Shown: piece after piece, positions 6,761 through 11,223 of the stretch
Numbering within the stretch: position 1 is the stretch's first letter
Layout of the letters: each line of letters begins with the position of its first letter
NCBI RefSeq assembly: GCF_937890665.1
Contig: NZ_CALADU010000082.1
Coordinates: 1-11,223, forward strand
Direction of reading: 5' to 3'
Source: an uncultured Subdoligranulum sp.
GTDB taxonomy: Bacteria; Bacillota_A; Clostridia; Oscillospirales; Ruminococcaceae
DNA: 11,223 nucleotides
Translations under genes and position numbers: made by a program
Notes under the pieces: generated by a model
What the model was told of the DNA's origin: nothing
Database searches by the model: none
Seen by the model: the letters and a program-made list of their open reading frames with translations, nothing else

Positions 6761-6787
6761 AGCAACAGCGGAAAGGGGGCAGCCAAG

Positions 6788-6973
6788 ATGGCTTGTTTGG
6801 CAGGGGACTGGGCGCGTTTTTTGCAAACCGGAAGTATTTATGATTACTTGAACTATAAAACGCGGCAGTCTTTGCTGCGGGAGGATACCGATGCAGATTG
6901 CGACAACGGGGGTAGTGCTCCACCAAGTCAAAGTGGGGGAAGCGGATCAGATTCTGACACTGCTGACACCTGA
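6788..6973 (+). CDS. yqzL: YqzL-like small protein upstream of recO
   Basis: A 61-residue ORF in the position of Bacillus yqzL, between era and recO. Residues 7-27 (DWARFLQTGSIYDYLNYKTRQ) fit the family core, an aromatic residue in a W/F-x-x-F-x-x-T-G-x-I-x-x-Y-L-x-Y-K pattern; the Bacillus protein is about 47 residues. The ATG at 6788 has a strong GAAAGGGGG Shine-Dalgarno (6771-6779). The last 27 residues are low-complexity Asp/Gly/Ser and are encoded by 83 bases that overlap recO in another frame, so this tail is probably dictated by recO rather than selected. The function of YqzL is unknown. Translational coupling to recO is likely since the recO ribosome-binding site lies inside this ORF. 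Identity rests on the core pattern and synteny. Confidence 0.72.
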   Translation: MACLAGDWARFLQTGSIYDYLNYKTRQSLLREDTDADCDNGGSAPPSQSGGSGSDSDTADT

Positions 6974-7634
6974 TTTGGGGATTGTCTCGGCATCCGCAAA
7001 GGGGAGTCTTCGGTTAAAGAATAAACTGTTTAGCGCTTCCGGTTTGTTTTGCTATTCCGAATTTACTTTGACCAGCGGAAGAAGTCACTACTTTGTGGAT
7101 TCGGCGCAGGTCAAAAAAGTGTTCTATGGCGTGGCGGAAACAGTAGAAGGCATGTCTTTGGCTACCTACATGGCTGAGATTGCAATAGAACTTGCTCCCG
7201 CACCGCCGGAAGCAGATGCGCAGCTACGGTTGCTGCTGAATAGCCTGTATATGATCGGCACCAAAAAACTGCCTTTGCGGCAGTTAAAAACCATTTATGA
7301 GCTGCGTGCCATGAGTATGGCAGGGTACCAGCCTAATTTGCTGGCTTGTGCAGAATGTGGGCGTTATGATGGCGGAGAGTTCTATCTGGACCCCGTAGAA
7401 GGATACCTGCTCTGTGAAGCTTGTGCGGATAAAGCTCGCCATATTCCCAATTTGGATACCGCTGCACTGTATGCGCTCCGGCATATTTGTTTGGCGGAAG
7501 ACCGCAAACTGTTTTCTTTCACGTTGGCGCCGGCCAGCCTAAAGGACCTATCTCGTGTCAGCGAACAATATTTGCTGGCACATTTGGAACATGGCCTAAA
7601 AAGCCTTGACTTTTTAAAAACTGTACTGGAATAA
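6891..7634 (+). CDS. recO: DNA repair protein RecO
   Basis: A 247-residue protein with the N-terminal OB fold (about 1-80: TTGVVLHQVKVGEADQI, then LTLLTPDLGIVSASAKG, the characteristic RecO opening) and a C-terminal helical domain. A zinc knuckle of two CxxC pairs is intact, C153-x2-C156 (CAEC) and C175-x2-C178 (CEAC). RecO is the cytoplasmic mediator that loads RecA onto SSB-coated single-stranded DNA and anneals strands, acting with RecR. The ATG at 6891 is six bases after GGGAGG (6879-6884). The gene begins within yqzL and ends 18 bases before mutS2. In Bacillus glyQS follow recO; here mutS2 takes that place. Length and motifs are normal for the family. Confidence 0.95.
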   Translation: MQIATTGVVLHQVKVGEADQILTLLTPDLGIVSASAKGSLRLKNKLFSASGLFCYSEFTLTSGRSHYFVDSAQVKKVFYGVAETVEGMSLATYMAEIAIELAPAPPEADAQLRLLLNSLYMIGTKKLPLRQLKTIYELRAMSMAGYQPNLLACAECGRYDGGEFYLDPVEGYLLCEACADKARHIPNLDTAALYALRHICLAEDRKLFSFTLAPASLKDLSRVSEQYLLAHLEHGLKSLDFLKTVLE

Positions 7635-7652
7635 GGAGAAATAGCATCCCTC

Positions 7653-10025
7653 ATGGATACTTCCTATAAAACAACACTGGAACTGGATAAAATCATAGCG
7701 CGGGCTGTACAACTGTGCGCTTGCCGCGAAACCAAAGAAAAAATGCAGGCGCTGGAACCGTATATGACACCGGAAGAAGAACGCTTTGCGTTGTCGCAGA
7801 CCGATGCCATCAATGGGTTGCTAATCAAAAATGGCAGTCCGCGCTTCGGCAGTGTATCAGATGTGCGGCGTATTACGGCTCACGCCCAGAAAGGCGGCAT
7901 CCTTTCTATGGGTGAACTCTTGGAAATTGCCGCCACCTTGCGCAATTTCGCGGGACTTTCCCAATGGTATGGCCTGAGCGATCACGATATGTTGCCGACA
8001 GATGATTTGTTTTATGCGCTTGCTCCACAGCCGGTATTGGAAAAGCAGATCAGCGAAAGCATCCTTTCACCTGAGGAAATGGCGGATACTGCCAGCATGA
8101 CTTTACATGATCTGCGCAGGAAAATTCGCCAAACGGAAGATTCCATCCGCACCAAGCTGGATAACATCATTAAAAATTCTACCACTAACAAGTTTTTGCA
8201 GGATGCGGTTGTTTCGCTTCGTAATGGGCGATACGTAGTTCCCGTGCGGGCAGAATATCGCGGCGAAGTGGGGGGCGTTATTCACGATGTTTCCTCCACG
8301 GGTGCAACGATTTTTGTGGAACCCACCGCAGTGGTGGAAGCCAATGCACGGATCATGCAGCTGCGTGCACAGGAACAAGAGGAAATCACTCGGATTCTTT
8401 CCGCGTTTTCCGCGCAGGTTGGATCTTTGGAGCCGCAGTTTTCTTACAGTTACGACGCCATGCTGCAAATCGACTTGTTGCTGGCCAAGGCGCGCTTGGC
8501 GGTGGAACAAAACGCCTTTCTGCCTACCGTCAGCGATACGATTCGGTTCCGGCTGAATCGGGCTCGCCATCCGCTTATCGATAAAAAGCAGGTGGTCCCG
8601 GTGGATATTACGCTGGGTGAGGAGTATGACACGTTGGGCATTACCGGTCCCAACACCGGCGGTAAAACTGTTTCCATCAAAACGGCGGGACTTCTTAATG
8701 CGATGGCGCAGTATGGCTTCTTGATTCCTGCTCATGAGAGCAGCGTGGTCTGCACCTTCCGTGAATATTTGGTTGATATTGGTGATGAGCAAAGTATCGA
8801 GCAAAGTTTGTCCACCTTTTCCGGCCATATGAAGCGTATTGGCGGCATTCTGCAACGGGCCGGCAAAGGAACGCTGACTCTGATTGACGAGCTGGGGGCT
8901 GGTACAGACCCCGCCGAAGGCGCCGCCTTAGCGGTGAGCATCTTGGAACGGTTGCGCCGTCAGGGAAGCCTGCTGATGGCCACGACCCATTATGCGGAAC
9001 TGAAAGTGTATGCGTTGGAAACCCCCGGCGTTGTGAATGCCAGCTGCGAGTTTAATGTGGAAACGCTGATGCCCACCTACAAACTTAGTGTGGGTGTTCC
9101 CGGTAAATCGAATGCTTTCTTGATCAGCGCAAAGCTGGGGATTCCTCAGGAGATCATCGATGCGGCACGGAATCATATGTCCAATGACGATAAGCGTTTG
9201 GACAGTGTGTTGGCACAACTAGATGACTTGAAATTACAGCTGAAAGAGGCGCAGGGAGAAGCGGAAAAGGCACGCTATGAAGCAGAGCATGCCTTGGAAA
9301 GCGCTGAAAAGAAGCGGGAAGAATTGGTGGCAAAAGGGCAACGAGAGTTAGAGGATGCCCGCCGTCAAGCTCATGAACTGATGCAGCAGGTGCAAAATGA
9401 GGCGTACGCACTGACGGATGAACTGCGCCGCATCCAAAAAGACGAGAAAACCAATGCAGCACAGCGCGCCATCCGCGCAAGGGAAATTGCCCGCAAGGAC
9501 ACAGAAAATCTTCTTAAGCGGACTGACGCCAAGCCGGTCAAACGGGAATATGTACCATTGAAAGAAGTACAGATTGGGCAAGAGGTTGTGATTGCAGAGC
9601 TCAATCAGTTGGCCACGGTGACCGCTCGGCCGGACCGGGATGGCATGGTGGAAGTACGTGCGGGTATTATGAAAACCAAGGTGCCGCTTTCCGGCTTGCG
9701 AGCACCGGATAAGATGGAAAAGCGCCCTGTGCGTGAGCCGCGCCGGTCCAGCACGCGGGTACAGTTGGACAAGGGCAGAAAAGCCAGTATGGAACTCAAT
9801 CTGCTTGGTTATACGGTAGAGGAAGCCTTGGCAGAAGTGGATAAGTTCTTGGACAGTGGTATGCTGCGAGGACAGCAGACTTTGTATATCATTCACGGCA
9901 ACGGTACCGGTGCATTGCGAAGTGCCATTCAAAAACACCTGCGTACTCATAAAGCGGTCAAAAGTTTCCGGCTGGGACGTTACGGCGAGGGCGAAAGCGG
10001 TGTGACCGTGGTGGAACTCAAATAA
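7653..10025 (+). CDS. mutS2: MutS2 (endonuclease/ribosome-rescue ATPase with Smr domain)
   Basis: 790 residues, the usual length. Order: N-terminal core and lever helices (1-300; no mismatch-binding domain, which separates it from MutS), ABC-type ATPase with Walker A GPNTGGKT (332-339), Walker B TLIDELGAGTDPAEG (409-423) and H-loop THY (445-447), a long charged coiled coil (about 515-620), a small beta region (630-690, KOW-like) and a C-terminal Smr domain (713-790) with HGNGTG at 748-753. MutS2 suppresses homologous recombination, and in Bacillus it also splits collided ribosomes. The usual Smr LDxRG motif reads LNLLG here (715-719). The ATG at 7653 has AGGAG at 7634-7638, a rather long 14-base spacing, but no closer in-frame start exists. 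The gene ends at a strong terminator and is probably last in the yqzL-recO-mutS2 unit. Confidence 0.95.
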   Translation: MDTSYKTTLELDKIIARAVQLCACRETKEKMQALEPYMTPEEERFALSQTDAINGLLIKNGSPRFGSVSDVRRITAHAQKGGILSMGELLEIAATLRNFAGLSQWYGLSDHDMLPTDDLFYALAPQPVLEKQISESILSPEEMADTASMTLHDLRRKIRQTEDSIRTKLDNIIKNSTTNKFLQDAVVSLRNGRYVVPVRAEYRGEVGGVIHDVSSTGATIFVEPTAVVEANARIMQLRAQEQEEITRILSAFSAQVGSLEPQFSYSYDAMLQIDLLLAKARLAVEQNAFLPTVSDTIRFRLNRARHPLIDKKQVVPVDITLGEEYDTLGITGPNTGGKTVSIKTAGLLNAMAQYGFLIPAHESSVVCTFREYLVDIGDEQSIEQSLSTFSGHMKRIGGILQRAGKGTLTLIDELGAGTDPAEGAALAVSILERLRRQGSLLMATTHYAELKVYALETPGVVNASCEFNVETLMPTYKLSVGVPGKSNAFLISAKLGIPQEIIDAARNHMSNDDKRLDSVLAQLDDLKLQLKEAQGEAEKARYEAEHALESAEKKREELVAKGQRELEDARRQAHELMQQVQNEAYALTDELRRIQKDEKTNAAQRAIRAREIARKDTENLLKRTDAKPVKREYVPLKEVQIGQEVVIAELNQLATVTARPDRDGMVEVRAGIMKTKVPLSGLRAPDKMEKRPVREPRRSSTRVQLDKGRKASMELNLLGYTVEEALAEVDKFLDSGMLRGQQTLYIIHGNGTGALRSAIQKHLRTHKAVKSFRLGRYGEGESGVTVVELK

Positions 10026-10042
10026 AGAAGCTGATTTCTGGC

Positions 10043-10080
10043 AAAGCGACCTGTCTCCTAGGGAGACGGGTCGCTTTTTT
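10043..10080 (+). terminator. Strong rho-independent terminator after mutS2
   Basis: AAAGCGACC (10043-10051) pairs with GGTCGCTTT (10069-10077), and inside it GTCTCC (10053-10058) pairs with GGAGAC (10062-10067) around a TAG loop; the single T-G opposition between them can wobble. The result is a nearly continuous 16-pair stem followed by an unbroken T run to 10080. It starts 18 bases after the mutS2 stop and separates this operon from spoIIGA. An A-rich left flank could give limited termination on the minus strand as well. Confidence 0.93.
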
Positions 10081-10094
10081 GTGTCTTTCACCGT

Positions 10095-10127
10095 TTGCGC
10101 ATTTTCATCTCCTTCTCCCCATAGACT
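10095..10127 (+). promoter_or_regulatory. Possible long-spacer promoter of the spoIIG operon
   Basis: Between the terminator and spoIIGA the best -10-like hexamer is TAGACT (10122-10127), with TTGCGC (10095-10100) 21 bases upstream as a poor -35. In B. subtilis the spoIIG promoter has an abnormal spacer of about 22 bases and is activated by phosphorylated Spo0A, so the geometry is suggestive. However, I find no good Spo0A box (TGTCGAA or its complement) in 10026-10172. The element matches by analogy rather than by sequence strength. Confidence 0.25.
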
Positions 10128-10172
10128 GGTAGAAAACAGTGTTCGCGTATAGGGGGCGGTGAAACGAAAACG

Positions 10173-11033
10173 GTGATCTATTTGGACGTGCTTTTGCTCG
10201 TCAACTTTCTAACTGCCTACTTTTTGCTGCTGGCGGCAGGTGTACTCAGTGGACAGCACGCAGCTTTTATCCGCATGCTGCTTGGCAGCGCGGTGGCGGC
10301 TTTGTCGGCACTCGTTCTGTTTGTGCCGGAACAACCCTATGCCATACAACTGTTATACAAGGTAGGGACCGCTTTTTTAATTACGGCGGTCACCTTCGGA
10401 ACAGCCAATAAAGTGCGATTGTTGACGGCCGCATGTTGGTATGCTGCCATGAACATTTTGATTGCCGGACTGGCATTGCTGGTGGTTTTGCAAACCGGTA
10501 CAAAACTTTTGCAAACAGGAAATTTGACGGTATATCTCAGGGTGTCGCCTTTGTTACTGGTGGGGCTTTCTGCTGCGGGGTGTCTTGCAGTGGAAATAGG
10601 AGCGCGCGTCTTGGAGCGGCGAAAACCTACGCCGGAGACCATTGGCGTGGAGGTGGAATTGGCCGGCCTGCCTGTCCATCTGCGCGCGATGCTGGATACC
10701 GGATGCCATCTGAAAGATCCGATCACATGCCTGCCGGTGTTGGTAGTTAGTTTTCCGGATGCCAAAAATCGATTGCCAGAAACGATCCGAACATATCTTA
10801 TGGCTTGGTTTGATGGAAAGTCTCCGGGGGAGCCGCCAGACGGAGTACGTCTGCGATTGATCCCTTGCCAAACGGCCTCTCAGAGGAGTCTGTTGCCGGG
10901 GTTTGCTGTGCGGCAAATCGGACTGATTACTCCGAATGGCGTTTTGGCATTGGGGCGAAGTGCTGTGGCTTTCGCGCCGCAATCTTTTGGCAGTGATGGT
11001 TATGAAGCTTTGTATGGAAGAGATTTTTTGTGA
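10173..11033 (+). CDS. spoIIGA: Sporulation sigma-E factor-processing peptidase SpoIIGA
   Basis: A 286-residue protein with about five N-terminal membrane spans (near 2-22, 34-51, 60-76, 83-107, 123-142) and a C-terminal cytosolic aspartic-protease domain. The catalytic aspartate is D175 in LDTGCHLKDP (174-183); the family motif is D-(S/T)-G-N followed by L-x-DP, so here the Asn is replaced by Cys178. SpoIIGA sits in the septal membrane of the mother cell and cleaves the pro-sequence of sigma-E after the forespore signal SpoIIR; it is thought to act as a dimer, each subunit giving one aspartate. The GTG at 10173 has GGGCGGTGA (10154-10162) ten bases upstream, close to the anti-Shine-Dalgarno complement. 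The next gene, 17 bases on, is sigE, the substrate, as in Bacillus. The protein is slightly shorter than the roughly 310 residues of the Bacillus form. Confidence 0.92.
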   Translation: MIYLDVLLLVNFLTAYFLLLAAGVLSGQHAAFIRMLLGSAVAALSALVLFVPEQPYAIQLLYKVGTAFLITAVTFGTANKVRLLTAACWYAAMNILIAGLALLVVLQTGTKLLQTGNLTVYLRVSPLLLVGLSAAGCLAVEIGARVLERRKPTPETIGVEVELAGLPVHLRAMLDTGCHLKDPITCLPVLVVSFPDAKNRLPETIRTYLMAWFDGKSPGEPPDGVRLRLIPCQTASQRSLLPGFAVRQIGLITPNGVLALGRSAVAFAPQSFGSDGYEALYGRDFL

Positions 11034-11050
11034 ATGGAGGAGGAAGCCAC

Positions 11051-11223
11051 ATGCAAACATTTAGACAGATGAACCGGGCGTTGTATCTGTTGTGTCTGCG
11101 CCTTTTTTCGCCGCAAGAACTGCACTATATCAACGGGGCGGATACGTTGCCGGCACCCTTGGACGCTAAGCAGGAGCAGCAAGCCTTGGCAGATTTGCAG
11201 GCGGGCAGATCGGAAGCACGGGA
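11051..11223 (+). CDS. sigE: RNA polymerase sporulation sigma-E factor, N-terminal fragment (cut by window edge)
   Basis: Only the first 57 codons lie in the window. The ATG at 11051 has a very strong Shine-Dalgarno, GGAGGAGG (11036-11043), 17 bases after the spoIIGA stop. The peptide opens with an amphipathic hydrophobic stretch (MNRALYLLCLRLF, about 7-19), the pro-sequence that tethers the inactive form to the membrane. HYINGADTLPAPLD (25-38) follows, matching the Bacillus YYIGGSEALPPPLS region that begins mature sigma-E near the SpoIIGA cleavage site. Sigma-E directs early mother-cell transcription, including in Bacillus the ylbJ and yqfCD homologs found upstream in this window. Core-binding and -10/-35 recognition regions lie beyond the edge. 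Placement after spoIIGA makes the identity firm despite truncation. Confidence 0.9.
   Translation, partial: MQTFRQMNRALYLLCLRLFSPQELHYINGADTLPAPLDAKQEQQALADLQAGRSEAR

Noticed and set aside
8103..8855. 250-codon open frame on the minus strand inside mutS2
   Set aside because: It is fully antisense to a clear MutS2 reading frame with intact motifs, shows no recognisable domain and has no start-site signal.
9348..10091. 247-codon minus-strand frame across the end of mutS2 and the terminator
   Set aside because: It would read through the complement of a strong terminator hairpin and overlaps the Smr domain; no protein family resemblance.
1..11223. Mobile elements, CRISPR arrays, defence or toxin-antitoxin systems, tRNA/rRNA genes
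   Set aside because: No transposase, integrase, repeat-spacer pattern or RNA-gene signature was found; gene order is conserved core content throughout.

Overview
This window is a core chromosomal segment of an endospore-forming member of the Firmicutes. It is most likely a class Clostridia organism, probably of the Oscillospirales/Ruminococcaceae type; that placement is inferred from gene content, gene order and a G+C content I estimate by eye at about 50%. Four sporulation gene sets are present (ylbJ/spoVV, yqfC-yqfD, spoIIGA and the start of sigE). The order yqfC, yqfD, phoH, ybeY, dgkA, era, yqzL, recO is the Bacillus subtilis order minus yqfF (pgpH) and cdd. I see no mobile element, CRISPR array, phage gene, rRNA or tRNA.

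Layout. On the minus strand (1-2173), ylbJ is followed downstream by a 72-residue cysteine-rich protein and a polytopic membrane protein. The last two share a very good vegetative-type promoter formed by the final codons of ylbJ. A 61-bp divergent gap separates ylbJ from the plus-strand genes. On the plus strand, yqfC and yqfD overlap (2235-3699). After a 141-bp gap with an extended -10 promoter comes the tight housekeeping run phoH, ybeY, dgkA, era (3841-6706), which handles RNA and ribosome quality control, lipid or undecaprenol phosphorylation and 30S assembly. A second extended -10 promoter precedes yqzL, recO and mutS2 (6788-10025), closed by a strong intrinsic terminator. The spoIIG operon follows: spoIIGA (10173-11033), then sigE cut off by the window edge.

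How the genes fit together. SpoIIGA is the membrane protease that activates pro-sigma-E, encoded by the next gene. Sigma-E is the mother-cell factor that in Bacillus drives ylbJ/spoVV and yqfCD, so the regulator and some of its expected targets lie within 10 kb. The phoH-to-mutS2 block is general RNA, membrane and DNA maintenance.

No clearly novel system is visible. The points that most merit a second look are the conserved but uncharacterised cysteine-protein/membrane-protein pair with its embedded promoter and an operator-like inverted repeat, the yqzL-recO overlap with a Shine-Dalgarno that read-through RNA could sequester, and non-canonical motif residues in SpoIIGA (DTGC) and the MutS2 Smr domain (LNLLG).
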